Assembly (NCBI GenBank): GCA_016000045.1
Contig: JAECQY010000001.1
Coordinates: 62,001-126,000 of the forward strand
DNA: 64,000 nucleotides
Reading direction: 5' to 3'
Source: Myxococcaceae bacterium
Lineage (GTDB): Bacteria > Myxococcota > UBA727 > JABDBI01
Shown here in pieces: positions 46,348-55,684 of this stretch. Positions within the stretch are counted from its first letter, which is position 1. Every line of letters begins with the position of its first letter. Below the pieces are notes generated by a model, which saw only the letters and a list, made by a program, of their open reading frames with translations, had not been told where the DNA came from and made no database searches. The position numbers were made by a program, and so were the translations under genes.

Positions 46348-48360
46348 ATGATGAAGAACTTATTGGGCGCCTTGATCGTGTGTATTCTCTGTTTTGAGGT
46401 CGGGTGCTCTGCAAATTCGGAGTCTACGCAATCTGCGAATGTGCAAAGCGATGGCGTGACTTCTACGGTTCTTAACCTGGATTATGAACGGATTCTACAG
46501 TGTGCATATGCTTTTTATCCATTGGGATTTCCGACACCTGTATCGAATGCCATGAGCACTTTTAAGAGCTGTTTGAGTACAGAAAAAGGACAATCGATTG
46601 TTTGGAGCCTTGGGAAAGATTCCATGGTGCTTCCAGCTTTGATTGGGGAAGCGCTTCCCGTTGAGCAGATCGCGTTATTGCCGGACTTGTGGAACACGTC
46701 TTCGCCTGTGTTTCAAAGATGGCCCAGGCATTTTTTGCAAGCCGCTTTCGAACCAGCTCAGGCAGAGGGACTCGTTCATTTTTTCAGCGCGGTATGGAAC
46801 TTAACCCAGAAATCGCCCAGCGATTTTCCTGCGGATGATCCTTACGCAACGCAGTTTTACTGCGGCGCTCAATCGACTCAGAATTCCAGTGAATGTGCCA
46901 AGGGTTGCGACCGCTTTTGCGACCGGATTGCTTCGATCAATCAAGCCGAAGCCAGTGTTTCAGGGATGCAGGCGACTTTGAGTTCCGCGTCCAGAGAACT
47001 CGGTTTGCCTGCCGTCAATACGACTCTCTCGGTCGGCTCTCAAGAGCGATTGTCCATTACGAATGGCACTTTCTGTGGGACGGTTGCCTTTGGGGACAAG
47101 ACGCTGACAGCACAGGGGAAAAGCGATGTTTACATTGCCGCCATGAAGCCAGATGGAAGCTTTTCTTGGGTTTCTCAGATTAAGAGCGGGGCTGAAAGCT
47201 CGCTGGATAGTTACTCAGTTTCGCTTTTATCGGATGGATCGTCTCTGGTTACCGGCCTTTTAAGTGGAAGCGCTACCTTGGGTCAAATAACCATCGCATC
47301 TTCGGGGCAGAAGAGCGCATTCGTTGCCAAAATAAGGATGGATGGAAGTTTTGCTTGGGTCTCTCAGATGACCAGTGATCAGTGGGTTGAAATCAGTTCC
47401 ATCTCCACTTTGGCAAACGGCTCTTCGCGAGTGACCGGTAGTTTTCTTGGAACCGCTGTTTTTGGATCCAAGGTATTGAGCTCTCAGGGAAGTGAAGGCG
47501 CGTTTATTGCCGAGCTGAATGCCGATGGAAGCGTGGCTTGGGTCAGCCCGATGAGAGCAAACGCGGATGGGTGGGCGCAAGGATCCATCGTATCGGCTCT
47601 CGCAGATGGCTCTGCTTTGGTGACGGGTACTTTTCAGGGAAGCGTTGCTTTTGGGGAAACGATTCTGAATTCTGTTGGAGAAAAAGATGCGTTTATCGCT
47701 AAAATTCAGGCAAATGGGACTTGGAGTTGGGTGACGCAGATGAGCGGGCAAGTTGAAAGTCCAACGGTGTCTGTTTTTGGAGACGGCTCCTCGGTGCTGG
47801 CCGGGTATTTTGTGGGCGATGCTTTATTGGGCAGTACCCGATTGACTGCTGCGGGAACGAGAGGGTTGGATGGCTTTGTCGCTAAAGTGGGAGCGGATGG
47901 AAGCTTTGTTTGGATCAGGCAGATGAGCGGTGCCGATTCTCTGTGGAGCCTTGCGGTGGTAGCGTTAAAAGATGGCTCTTCGGTGGTCTCGGGTAGTTTT
48001 TATGGAAAAACGATTTTGGGCGATATCACTCTGAATCATTCTGGGCATCAAGATGGTTTTATGGCTAAATTGAATGCTCAAGGAGACTTTCTATGGGCTC
48101 AAACGATGCCAAGCACCGAATGGATGGATGTTTACTCCCTCTCAACACTATCGGATGACTCCTTCCTGTTGACCGGTATTTTTAAACAGCAAGCTATCTT
48201 TGGAAACACCACGCTGACTTCAGCAGGAGGCCTTGATATCTTCATTGCGAAGTTAAGTTCAGCTGGCGCCTTTGTCTGGGTTCGCCAAGTGGGAGGAAGT
48301 GGAGATGATTACGGGAATTGGGTCTCTGGATCGGGCGAGCCAGGCAAGGGTTTAGATTGA
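46348..48360 (+). CDS. Lipoprotein with seven WV-type repeats (propeller-like)
   Basis: A 670-residue protein with a lipoprotein signal (LLGALIVCILCFEVGC). After an alpha-rich N-terminal part with several Cys (to about 215) come seven repeats of about 55 residues. Each has a GDT/TVAFG strand, an (F/Y)IAKI strand and DGSFSWVSQ or a variant (DGSFAWVSQM, DGSVAWVSPM, NGTWSWVTQM, DGSFVWIRQM, QGDFLWAQTM, AGAFVWVRQV). Seven units suit a seven-bladed beta-propeller, though this is inferred from count alone. Surface binding is likely. The end overlaps the MazG-like gene by 52 bases. Confidence 0.75.
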   Translation: MMKNLLGALIVCILCFEVGCSANSESTQSANVQSDGVTSTVLNLDYERILQCAYAFYPLGFPTPVSNAMSTFKSCLSTEKGQSIVWSLGKDSMVLPALIGEALPVEQIALLPDLWNTSSPVFQRWPRHFLQAAFEPAQAEGLVHFFSAVWNLTQKSPSDFPADDPYATQFYCGAQSTQNSSECAKGCDRFCDRIASINQAEASVSGMQATLSSASRELGLPAVNTTLSVGSQERLSITNGTFCGTVAFGDKTLTAQGKSDVYIAAMKPDGSFSWVSQIKSGAESSLDSYSVSLLSDGSSLVTGLLSGSATLGQITIASSGQKSAFVAKIRMDGSFAWVSQMTSDQWVEISSISTLANGSSRVTGSFLGTAVFGSKVLSSQGSEGAFIAELNADGSVAWVSPMRANADGWAQGSIVSALADGSALVTGTFQGSVAFGETILNSVGEKDAFIAKIQANGTWSWVTQMSGQVESPTVSVFGDGSSVLAGYFVGDALLGSTRLTAAGTRGLDGFVAKVGADGSFVWIRQMSGADSLWSLAVVALKDGSSVVSGSFYGKTILGDITLNHSGHQDGFMAKLNAQGDFLWAQTMPSTEWMDVYSLSTLSDDSFLLTGIFKQQAIFGNTTLTSAGGLDIFIAKLSSAGAFVWVRQVGGSGDDYGNWVSGSGEPGKGLD

Positions 48361-48638
48361 TGGTGTTGCCACTTTTCCAGCTTCTTCTGTGTGTATTCGG
48401 CTAAATCTTGTGGAGATTTGCCTTGTGAAAAATAGATCGACAGTGCGACAAGCACAATGTCTACGCATTCGCCAGCAATACCGTCTGCTCCCGCGGTTTT
48501 ATGTTGCGTGCCGGAGGCGTTTTGGGCAATCAAGACTTCTTGGGCGAGTTCACCGGTTTCTTCTTGCAGTTTGACCATGCGTTGCAGAAGAGTTTTGGGC
48601 TCTTGAAGAGACAGCTTTTGGATGAGCTCATGGTTCAT
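48309..48638 (-). CDS. MazG-like nucleotide pyrophosphohydrolase
   Basis: A 109-residue all-helical protein with RMVKLQEETGELAQEVL, the EExxE metal motif of MazG-like enzymes, and GECVDIVLVALSIYF, the second (ExxD) metal site. Members split non-canonical or excess NTPs to NMP and pyrophosphate. No other MazG half is fused. Confidence 0.75.
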   Translation of the reverse strand: MNHELIQKLSLQEPKTLLQRMVKLQEETGELAQEVLIAQNASGTQHKTAGADGIAGECVDIVLVALSIYFSQGKSPQDLAEYTQKKLEKWQHHQSKPLPGSPDPETQFP

Positions 48639-48751
48639 GGTTGAAACTCCCTATTAAAAAACCCAGCCTAGCCCAAGCTTGCGTTGGGGTAAAGATGGTT
48701 GAAGTATGGACGCGTTCACGCTACGCAGTCGCATGAGGCAGGAGAACTCTT

Positions 48752-49243
48752 ATGACCCTTCGTACCGTTGAAAATACCTATGTCGAGATGACTCAAGTGG
48801 TTTTACCGGTGTTTACAAACGCAATCGGGACTGTATTTGGTGGCCAAATTGTCAGCTGGATCGATATTTGTGGAGCGGTATCGGCTGGGAGGCATGCACG
48901 GGCGCCCGTCGTGACAGCTTCGATCGATAGCGTTCACTTCATCGCTCCTGTGAAGCAAGGGCAAATTGTGATTTTAAAGTCGCAGGTGAATGCGGTTTTT
49001 AAAACCAGCCTGGAAGTGGGTGTGGTTGTGCTGGCAGAGAATCCTTTAACGGGAGAACGTTACAAAGCTTGTCGTGCTTACTGTACCTTCGTGGCACTGG
49101 CTGAGAATGGCAAGCCTATGAGATTACCGCTGATTGAGATCAAATCCGAAAAAGACAAAATCCGTGCGATGGAGGCTCTTACGAGGCGTCAAATGCGTTT
49201 AAGCGCTCGCAAAGATTTTAAACCTGCTCACGAATCAAGATGA
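48752..49243 (+). CDS. Acyl-CoA thioesterase (hotdog fold)
   Basis: A 163-residue hotdog protein of the YciA/BACH type. It has the segment NAIGTVFGGQIVSWIDICGA (helix with the catalytic-region Asp), then SIDSVHFIAPVKQGQIV and a later YCTFVALAENG. It cleaves acyl-CoA to free acid and CoA. The 3' end overlaps the next gene, convergent, by 26 bases. Confidence 0.88.
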   Translation: MTLRTVENTYVEMTQVVLPVFTNAIGTVFGGQIVSWIDICGAVSAGRHARAPVVTASIDSVHFIAPVKQGQIVILKSQVNAVFKTSLEVGVVVLAENPLTGERYKACRAYCTFVALAENGKPMRLPLIEIKSEKDKIRAMEALTRRQMRLSARKDFKPAHESR

Positions 49244-49493
49244 GAGTTGCTCCGACTGCGAGCCATAGTACGATTCGTTCAAGCGTAAGCCGAGGGTATA
49301 GAGAGAGCAAGGCAATCCCGCTGCTGAGCCAAGAGGGCCATACAGCGAATAAGAGGAAGCACAAGAGTTTTGCTTGCCGAAGAGCGAAAAGATCCAGTGC
49401 ATCGAAGGTCTCAACACCGGAGGCAGGGTGCGCAAAAGACTTTGCCAGCGATCCCAAGCTGAGCAGCCATAGAAATGCCAGTGCCCAAATCAC
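49218..49493 (-). CDS. Small multi-pass membrane protein
   Basis: A 91-residue protein with three hydrophobic stretches (MIWALAFLWLLSLGSLA, LLCFLLFAVWPSWLSSGIAL, IVLWLAVGATLILI). It overlaps the MutY-NlpC gene by four bases upstream, so translational coupling is likely. No family recognised. Confidence 0.5.
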   Translation of the reverse strand: MIWALAFLWLLSLGSLAKSFAHPASGVETFDALDLFALRQAKLLCFLLFAVWPSWLSSGIALLSLYPRLTLERIVLWLAVGATLILIREQV

Positions 49494-51079
49494 AAGATTC
49501 TTCCAAAGCTATCGAAAACTTCGGCCGCTGTGTACGATTTTCCATTTCCAGAGCGTCTGAGGATATGGTTCAACCTTGTTTTATCTTTGGGGCTGATCTG
49601 AAGATTGGGATAGTTGAGGTTCATTCGAGATCGTACGATCAATCCGCTCATGTGATGAATCAGTAAAATGGTCTGATCGGGCTGTATGGCTTCAACAAAA
49701 CCAATGTGGTTAAGTGACTTGGGCTGATTTCCGGTATGAAAGAAAATTAAATCACCGGGTTTGGGGTTTTTTGAAAAGATCTGCCCAGAGTCTTTGACGA
49801 CTTTGTATATCGCCTTGGTTCCTTCTGCGTTGCCAAGAGGCCAACCCGCAGCATCATAGATCGCTCGAACGGTTCCGGAGCAATCTGCGCGATAGGTTTT
49901 TCCATTCCATTGGGCTGCTTTTTGACCGATCAAGCTTCTCGCGTAGGAGACAGCGTCGGTTGTGGGCGCTGCAGGAATTGCTTGGCGAATGTAGCGAATC
50001 GAAGGTCGGTTGTGAACGCAAGCAACAGGCCCCGAAAGAACCCAACACAAAAGACCTGCTTTGAGCAACAGAGCTTTGAACGCCGCGGACAGGCCCACCT
50101 TTCTGAGATCCGATTTGAGGATCCAATGGCCCTTGGGAACCGCATTTTTCATGGAAATGACTTTAGCATGCAAATGAAGATTGCGGTGTGACAGCGTTCG
50201 CTCGATCGAGATAAATGAGCCGCAGGATTTGTTTTTCAGTTCAAGGGTTCGAGTTAATGTTTGAAAATCTTCTTCCAGACTTCTCGGACTACTGAGTGCG
50301 TTCGGGGGAGCGTAGAGGCCTTTAAAGAGCAGGTCTTGCTGATTTTTTTCCAGCCAGATGGCGTCAGAGGTATGAACCAGCGCGCACACTCGATCCAGTC
50401 GAGATTTTTGTGTTTTGAGGAGCTTCACCGGCCGTTCTGGGATATTTTGTTGCTGATGCGCTCGACATCCCGATAATAAAGGGCAGTGATGGCAATCGGG
50501 ATGAGTGGGTTTGCAAACTAAAGCGCCCAACTCCATCAAGCTTTCCTGCCAAAGCCGACAATCGGGAGCTTCTTGAGCCAGTTCCAGGCTCATTTGTTCG
50601 AAGTGCTTTTTTCCAGTTGAATCGCCCCAGGGCGTCTCGTCATTATACAGTCTTGAAAATACGCGAGCGATGTTGCCATCTACAACGGCCGAAGGCTGAT
50701 TGTAAGCGAATGCGACAATGGCGCCAGCGGTGTAGGATCCAATACCCGGAAGCTGGCTTAATTCGCTTGCATGGGTGGGAAACAGACCCTGGTAACGACT
50801 CTCGATGATTTGAGCACAACGATGAAGATTTCGAGCACGAGAATAATAACCTAGGCCGGACCAAAGCGCGAGAACGTCGTCTTCATGCGCTTTTGCCAGA
50901 TCTTGAACCGTTGGAAATCGTTCTGTAAAGCGTTTGTAGTAGTCCAATACCGTCGATACTTGGGTTTGTTGCAGCATGATCTCAGACAACCAGACTCGGT
51001 AGGGAGTCCGGTCGTGACGCCAGGGTAAGTCACGCTGATTTGCTTGAAACCAGGATACAAGCTTGTCAAAAAATATCAT
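49490..51079 (-). CDS. mutY: MutY adenine glycosylase fused to NlpC/P60-type domain
   Basis: A 529-residue in-frame fusion. Residues 1-335 are MutY, which removes adenine opposite 8-oxoguanine: WLSEIMLQQTQVST with catalytic E33, helix-hairpin-helix LPGIGSYTAGA (110-120), D134 in VVDGNIARV and a [4Fe-4S] site C189-x6-C196-x2-C199-x5-C205, then a NUDIX-like domain. The MutY end (KVGLSAAFKALL) merges with KAGLLCWVLSGPVAC, which reads like a lipoprotein signal with lipobox PVAC. An NlpC/P60-like peptidase follows: C400 in RADCSGTVRA, H458 in LNHIGFVEAI. A cytoplasmic glycosylase joined to a cell-wall peptidase is odd. A lost stop codon, or an internal start such as GTG at 50098, could separate the two. 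Starts at 51079, divergent from rpsA. Confidence 0.85.
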   Translation of the reverse strand: MIFFDKLVSWFQANQRDLPWRHDRTPYRVWLSEIMLQQTQVSTVLDYYKRFTERFPTVQDLAKAHEDDVLALWSGLGYYSRARNLHRCAQIIESRYQGLFPTHASELSQLPGIGSYTAGAIVAFAYNQPSAVVDGNIARVFSRLYNDETPWGDSTGKKHFEQMSLELAQEAPDCRLWQESLMELGALVCKPTHPDCHHCPLLSGCRAHQQQNIPERPVKLLKTQKSRLDRVCALVHTSDAIWLEKNQQDLLFKGLYAPPNALSSPRSLEEDFQTLTRTLELKNKSCGSFISIERTLSHRNLHLHAKVISMKNAVPKGHWILKSDLRKVGLSAAFKALLLKAGLLCWVLSGPVACVHNRPSIRYIRQAIPAAPTTDAVSYARSLIGQKAAQWNGKTYRADCSGTVRAIYDAAGWPLGNAEGTKAIYKVVKDSGQIFSKNPKPGDLIFFHTGNQPKSLNHIGFVEAIQPDQTILLIHHMSGLIVRSRMNLNYPNLQISPKDKTRLNHILRRSGNGKSYTAAEVFDSFGRIL

Positions 51080-51099
51080 ATGAGCTAATCAAAATCGCT

Positions 51100-52713
51100 A
51101 TGGAATCACAAAACGCGCCCATTTGGAATGCCATCCATACGGCTGAGGTTACCCACACAGCGGAGCACGGACTTCACGTCAAGATGGGTGAAGTCGAGGC
51201 TTTCCTCCCGAAAGAAGAGCTTGAGCAGTTTCAAGGCATGCTGAGCAGTACCGTTCGGGTTTATCTTGAAAACCCCAAAAGGCCGTCCGTGTCTTTATTG
51301 AAAGCGGAAGAACTTTCGGAGATCGAGTGCATTGAAGCGGCGATGCAAAAGAACGAGCCTATTCAAGGCATGATCGTTGCTCCCATCAAAGGAGGCTTTA
51401 GCATTGCGCTTCTCGCAAAAAGCCGAGAGGAAGCGGAGAGAGGGGTTGGGCTTCGAGCTTTCTTGCCGTTCAGCCATGTCGGATTGGATCCGAAGATGCT
51501 TCCGGAGATGAACGACCGTGAGCCCTACTGGTTTAAAGTGAAGGACTTTAAGCCTACGGAAGGCAATATCATCGTGAGTCGACGTTCTCTTTTGCAGAAA
51601 GAAAGGCGTGAACACCAGAAAGCATTTTGGGAGAGCACGCAGGTTGGCGATGTGGTGAGTGGCACGGTGAAATCGCTGGTTGCGTACGGGGCTTTTGTCG
51701 AATTGGAAGGGGCCGATGCTTTGCTTCATGTGTCGGATATGTCCTATGAGCAGCATCCTACCCAGAAGGAGCGCGTGCAAGTAGGCCAAGAGCTCCAAGT
51801 CAAAGTGTTGGAAATTGATAAGAAAGCTAAAAAAATCAAAGTTGGCTTGAAACAACTGAAAAAAGATCCTTGGCAAGAAATCGAAGATGAATACAAGATC
51901 GGCATGGATGTCAGTGGAACGGTTGTGGCCCTTTCCGATTTCGGCGTGTTTTTGCATATTGCCGAAGGTCTTGAAGGTTTGGTTCATAGCAGCGAAATTT
52001 CTTGGCAGCGGGTGAAACACCCATCGTCTTGCTTCAAAATTGGAGACGAGGTTCGAGCTCGAATTTTGCGATTGGATCAAGAAGGTCATCGCATTTCTCT
52101 GTCCATCAAAGCTTTGTTAGAGAATCCGGTTGAAAAACTGGCTGAAAAATATCCAGTGAGTACGATTGTTAAAGCCAAAATCGTTGGCATTAAAGAATAC
52201 GGCTTGTTTGTTCAGATTGACGAAGGTGTCACGGCGTTGGTTCACATCGGTGAGATTTCCTGGACACGTTCGGTAGAACACCCAAGTGAGCTCTTTAAAG
52301 AGGGCGATGAAGTCGATGTGGCAGTCTTGGGTTTTGACTCCAAGCGTCAACGTGTCTCCTGCTCCATCAAGCGTACGAAAGACGATCCGTGGATTTCCTG
52401 GAAATCTAAGTACGCGAAAGGTTCTCGCCACGAGGTAACCGTGAAGCGTGTGTCGCATGCAGGATTCGAGTGTGAATTGGAGCCCGAATTGGTGGCCTTT
52501 TGCTCCACGCGAGAAATGGGAGATACGCCGGTGAAACAAGGGCAAACCCTGCAGGTTGAAGTCATCGCTTGCGATCCGGTGCAGCACAAAGTGAGCATGA
52601 GCGTCAAGGCTCGCATTGAAAAAGAAGCGCGAGAAGATTACGATGCATACTTAAAGCGCAGCGAAGGACAAAGTTCAAAAGCAACCTTAGGCGATCTGTT
52701 CCGCAAGCTTTAA
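51100..52713 (+). CDS. rpsA: 30S ribosomal protein S1
   Basis: About 537 residues from the ATG at 51100 (a GTG/TTG upstream would run into mutY). At least five S1 (OB-fold) repeats are visible, with VVSGTVKSLVAYGAFVEL, VSGTVVALSDFGVFLHI and KAKIVGIKEYGLFVQI as strands. S1 binds mRNA and helps it onto the ribosome. The first two domains are divergent, as in other bacteria. The ribosome site is weak, as is common for rpsA. Confidence 0.92.
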   Translation: MESQNAPIWNAIHTAEVTHTAEHGLHVKMGEVEAFLPKEELEQFQGMLSSTVRVYLENPKRPSVSLLKAEELSEIECIEAAMQKNEPIQGMIVAPIKGGFSIALLAKSREEAERGVGLRAFLPFSHVGLDPKMLPEMNDREPYWFKVKDFKPTEGNIIVSRRSLLQKERREHQKAFWESTQVGDVVSGTVKSLVAYGAFVELEGADALLHVSDMSYEQHPTQKERVQVGQELQVKVLEIDKKAKKIKVGLKQLKKDPWQEIEDEYKIGMDVSGTVVALSDFGVFLHIAEGLEGLVHSSEISWQRVKHPSSCFKIGDEVRARILRLDQEGHRISLSIKALLENPVEKLAEKYPVSTIVKAKIVGIKEYGLFVQIDEGVTALVHIGEISWTRSVEHPSELFKEGDEVDVAVLGFDSKRQRVSCSIKRTKDDPWISWKSKYAKGSRHEVTVKRVSHAGFECELEPELVAFCSTREMGDTPVKQGQTLQVEVIACDPVQHKVSMSVKARIEKEAREDYDAYLKRSEGQSSKATLGDLFRKL

Positions 52714-52986
52714 GCAATATGGATTCTCGGTGGCAAACAAGTAACCGTGCCTATTTTCTGTCGGCTGGGATCTTGAGACAGGTAATAGATTTTGGGTTGA
52801 TTGGGCAAGCTTCAATGGGGTCCGATGCGGTGGCTTGACTTGATCTCAATGGCGTGAGCCTAAAAAAGTTTCTGCCAGGATTGAAAGATAGGTTTCAACA
52901 ATCTCTGGAGCATACTCCATATTTTGCCGCGTTTTATGGAGTTTGGTGAAGTGATTTTATCTGGTGCGCTATTTCTGTCACTCTGC

Positions 52987-53622
52987 TTAAAGTTCTGCGA
53001 TGACTCCGTCGGCTCCTTCCGACAGCCATTTTTTGGCGGTTTCGGTATCCGGAGCTGTCCAAAAAACGAGCGGGTAACCCTTCGGAGCTTTCGTCAGGGA
53101 CGACCGATCGATGTGGAGAGCCTGTACCTCGATATCCCTCGGAACTTGGATGCTTTGTTCGGATTCAAACAGCAAGCCGATTGGCCATCCAGACCAAGGT
53201 TTCAACAAGGCTGGGTTAAAACTTGAGATCACGACTTCAATCCGGTGCTCGTGCCTTTTCAAAAGCAGCATGATGTTTTCTGCGAGAATTTCAGGATTCC
53301 AAGGTTTGCAATCCTTGAGCTCTAGATTAACGATGCCATTTTGCGGCATGGTTTCGAGGGCTTCTTCTAGGGTGGGAACGCCTAAAACTCGAAGTTGATC
53401 GGCCGAATGTTCCCAAACAAAGCCAGTGCCTGCGGTGGTTCGGTCGAGTGTTTCATCGTGCAAAATCACTGGGATGCGGTCTTTGCTTAAAAACACGTCG
53501 CATTCAAAGCCATCGGCACCTAATTCGAAAGCTTTTTGAAAAGCTAAAATTGTATTTTCAGGAGCCTGTTGTCGTGCGCCACGATGCGCCAGGATGAAAG
53601 GTTTTCGAGGCCAAGTGTACAT
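52987..53622 (-). CDS. Glycerophosphodiester phosphodiesterase
   Basis: About 211 residues from ATG 53622. AHRGARQQAPENTILAF, GADGFECDVFLSKD and LILHDETL-type VILHDETLDRTT give the metal and phosphate site of the GDPD family; NLELK is the second metal motif. It releases sn-glycerol-3-phosphate from glycerophosphodiesters. The start overlaps the ferredoxin gene by 65 bases. Between it and rpsA (52714-52986) I see nothing clear. Confidence 0.88.
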   Translation of the reverse strand: MYTWPRKPFILAHRGARQQAPENTILAFQKAFELGADGFECDVFLSKDRIPVILHDETLDRTTAGTGFVWEHSADQLRVLGVPTLEEALETMPQNGIVNLELKDCKPWNPEILAENIMLLLKRHEHRIEVVISSFNPALLKPWSGWPIGLLFESEQSIQVPRDIEVQALHIDRSSLTKAPKGYPLVFWTAPDTETAKKWLSEGADGVIAEL

Positions 53623-53974
53623 AACGCAGTATGGGTATCCTTTGAGGGCACGCTTGTTCGCAGGCATGGCAGTTTGTGCAAGAAGCCATTTCACGAAGCG
53701 CGCGCTCGGGTTTGAGCAGAGATCGCATGGGACTCAGATTCTCCGGACAAGCGAAATCGCATTGTCCACAAGTTGTGCAACGACCGGGCTCATGAGCTAT
53801 GGCTCGGAGCTCTTGGGTGCACGGTAAAAAAGACTCGGAGAAATAGTTTCGTTTGAATTGCTCTATCCCAGGAGTCCTGTCGCTCCAGGGCCAAAATTTT
53901 CGAGCATAATGGACGAAGCCGACGGAGGCTAAAAAAAGTTGGGCATAGATCCATTTGAAATGGCGGAACTTCAC
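53558..53974 (-). CDS. Membrane-linked 2x[4Fe-4S] ferredoxin
   Basis: A 138-residue protein with a weakly hydrophobic N-terminus (WIYAQLFLASVGFVHYA) and two cluster motifs, CTTCGQCDFACP and CTNCHACEQACP. It is a small electron carrier, possibly membrane-associated. It overlaps the GDPD gene downstream. Confidence 0.75.
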   Translation of the reverse strand: MKFRHFKWIYAQLFLASVGFVHYARKFWPWSDRTPGIEQFKRNYFSESFLPCTQELRAIAHEPGRCTTCGQCDFACPENLSPMRSLLKPERALREMASCTNCHACEQACPQRIPILRYVHLASKTFHPGASWRTTTGS

Positions 53975-54053
53975 GATTCTGTTCTAGCATGTTCAGTTGA
54001 ATTTCTCAATCGAGCGTCCGATTGAAAGTGTTCTCAAGAAGCCGTAGCTACGC

Positions 54054-54735
54054 AAGCATTTACAATGCTAAAAAGGGAGCGTAAGAATGCAAAAAGTAGG
54101 TTTTTGAATGACCTCGTCAATGAGAGGAGAGTGTTTATTTATATGAATCAAGTCTTCGTTTCTATTTTCTTTATTTTTGCTCTATCCCCCAACTTGTTTT
54201 CCTGGAATTTGCTGGGGCATCGCCCCGCTTGGTTGCAAGATGCTTGGTCCGAGGTGGCTCGAATAGGCCAACAGATCCAAGACAGTATTCGAGAGGTGAA
54301 ACCCCTTTCGCTGGGTTCGGCTTGGGCGCCACTGACTCGCGTCGGCGGTGACTACATCGCGCAGATGACCCAGCGGCATAGGCGCATCCAAGAACTCCGG
54401 CAAAAGATCCATAGGCTGCGCCAAATAGACAAGGCTTCGGAAGCTTCGGCCGCGGAAGAAGAGCTCTTGCGGTTGATCGAACTGGGGGATTTACCCGAGA
54501 GGCATTCGAAGGCAGGAGCTCTGAAGATTGGGCTGGAGCTTCTGGATGCAGTACCCGGCGAGTTATCTCTGCCTGCCTCTAAAGCCAAGGATTCGGTACC
54601 GGGGCTACGCTTGGTTCCCGGTGCTGGTGGCCCGCCGCCTCAACCGAACCCTTTGCCGGCAGACGTGCGTAACGACTTACCCGATCCTGGGATCCCTTGG
54701 GGGATCAGTGGACGCGTTTTCAGAAACAAGACGCT
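54054..54735 (+). repeat. Duplicated 5' cassette, copy 1
   Basis: Promoter region, signal peptide and the first about 195 codons are nearly identical to 55916-56596 and to 63570-64000. Homology stops sharply after CGTTTTCAGAAACAAGACGCT. Confidence 0.85.
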
Positions 54736-55684
54736 TATAAATTCTACGATAGCGCTGCTGAGTCTTAAGTGTCAGCTTTTACAGCTTGAGTATCAGCTTT
54801 CACACCAAGCACTCCATAAACAGGAGATGGGCTCGTCAATGTGTCAAGCATTGGTAAGAACTTCGAGCGCGTCAGGGCGGGTCTCTGCTCAGGCCTCGCA
54901 GGCCGTTGCTCCTGTCGCTTCGCCGGGTAGGTGCTCGGCGCAGATGATACAATGGGGTCAGTCTAGCGGAGTTCACGAGTGGGATAGATCCACGCTCGGA
55001 CGCAAAAGAATTTTGAGTAAGAAGCCGAAGCGATCGAACCATAGGCTGGACAAGTGGTATACCTCTCGGATTCCGGGCAGACTATCTGCTCTGGAATTGG
55101 AATCCAAACGTCCAGAGAAAGAAATGAATTTCACAGATGCCCACGCTGATATGAATCAAGTATTCGCAAGAACTTCGAGCGCGTCAGGACGCATCTCTGC
55201 TCAGGCCTCGCAGGCTACTGCTCCTAGCGATGCCTCTACTCAAAGCATATTGTCACCCAATATCGTCTATACGGAGGCGATGCGTTCAGATCCGTTTAGG
55301 CAACTTGGCGATTGGTATAAAGGCCCACGCGATGCCCAAGACGTAGCTGCTTTGGAATGGGAATCCAAACGTTCAGAGGAAAAAATGAGCTGGACGAATG
55401 CCTGCGACTACGCAGCGGATCGTTCGTCGGAAGGGTGGCGCTTGCCAACGATTTGGGAATTAGAAGTGCTGTTTAAGAAACGCGGAGGAGATCTCGGTGA
55501 AGGGTGCCACTGGTCTAGCACAGGGGTTTTTGGAACCCCCAGTTTCTGGGCCCTCAGTGCCGATGGTAAGGTAGACGAGGAGTGCAACAACCCTGGCGAT
55601 ATCTGCGACGATTATCTTACTACTGATAATTTTGTTCTTTGTGTACGATCTCTTCCTACCAGTAGACCGCCTGCTAGTCAATGA
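54143..55684 (+). CDS. Secreted DUF1566 protein, paralog A (ADP-ribosyltransferase domain absent)
   Basis: A 513-residue protein starting MNQVFVSIFFIFALSP (signal peptide cut near FS). The N-terminal 190 residues match paralog B at 56004: WLQDAWSEVARIGQQI, then the helical EASAAEEELLRLIE and the Pro-rich PGLRLVPGAGGPPPQPNPLP. After RNKT the PARP-like domain of paralog B is missing. Instead there are low-complexity stretches and an internal duplication (RTSSASGRVSAQASQAVAP and a second copy 104 residues later, each before WY...LELESKR). The C-terminal DUF1566 domain ends WRLPTIWELEVLF, CHWSST and FVLCVRS. A spaced AGGAGA precedes the ATG. Probably secreted; binding function. Confidence 0.75.
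   Translation: MNQVFVSIFFIFALSPNLFSWNLLGHRPAWLQDAWSEVARIGQQIQDSIREVKPLSLGSAWAPLTRVGGDYIAQMTQRHRRIQELRQKIHRLRQIDKASEASAAEEELLRLIELGDLPERHSKAGALKIGLELLDAVPGELSLPASKAKDSVPGLRLVPGAGGPPPQPNPLPADVRNDLPDPGIPWGISGRVFRNKTLINSTIALLSLKCQLLQLEYQLSHQALHKQEMGSSMCQALVRTSSASGRVSAQASQAVAPVASPGRCSAQMIQWGQSSGVHEWDRSTLGRKRILSKKPKRSNHRLDKWYTSRIPGRLSALELESKRPEKEMNFTDAHADMNQVFARTSSASGRISAQASQATAPSDASTQSILSPNIVYTEAMRSDPFRQLGDWYKGPRDAQDVAALEWESKRSEEKMSWTNACDYAADRSSEGWRLPTIWELEVLFKKRGGDLGEGCHWSSTGVFGTPSFWALSADGKVDEECNNPGDICDDYLTTDNFVLCVRSLPTSRPPASQ
54856..54912 (+). repeat. Internal direct repeat (partner 55168-55224)
   Basis: AAGAACTTCGAGCGCGTCAG starts both copies; they lie 312 bases apart within paralog A, so a 312-base in-frame unit (104 codons) has been duplicated. 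Confidence 0.75.

Noticed and set aside
51295-52089. Long antisense frame (264 codons) across rpsA
   Set aside because: It mirrors the codon bias of rpsA and lacks family motifs; the same is true of the frame at 17097-17780 against secA.
54065-54142. Upstream start for paralog A
   Set aside because: The added residues are basic and not conserved in the leader of paralog B; the signal peptide begins at the ATG at 54143.
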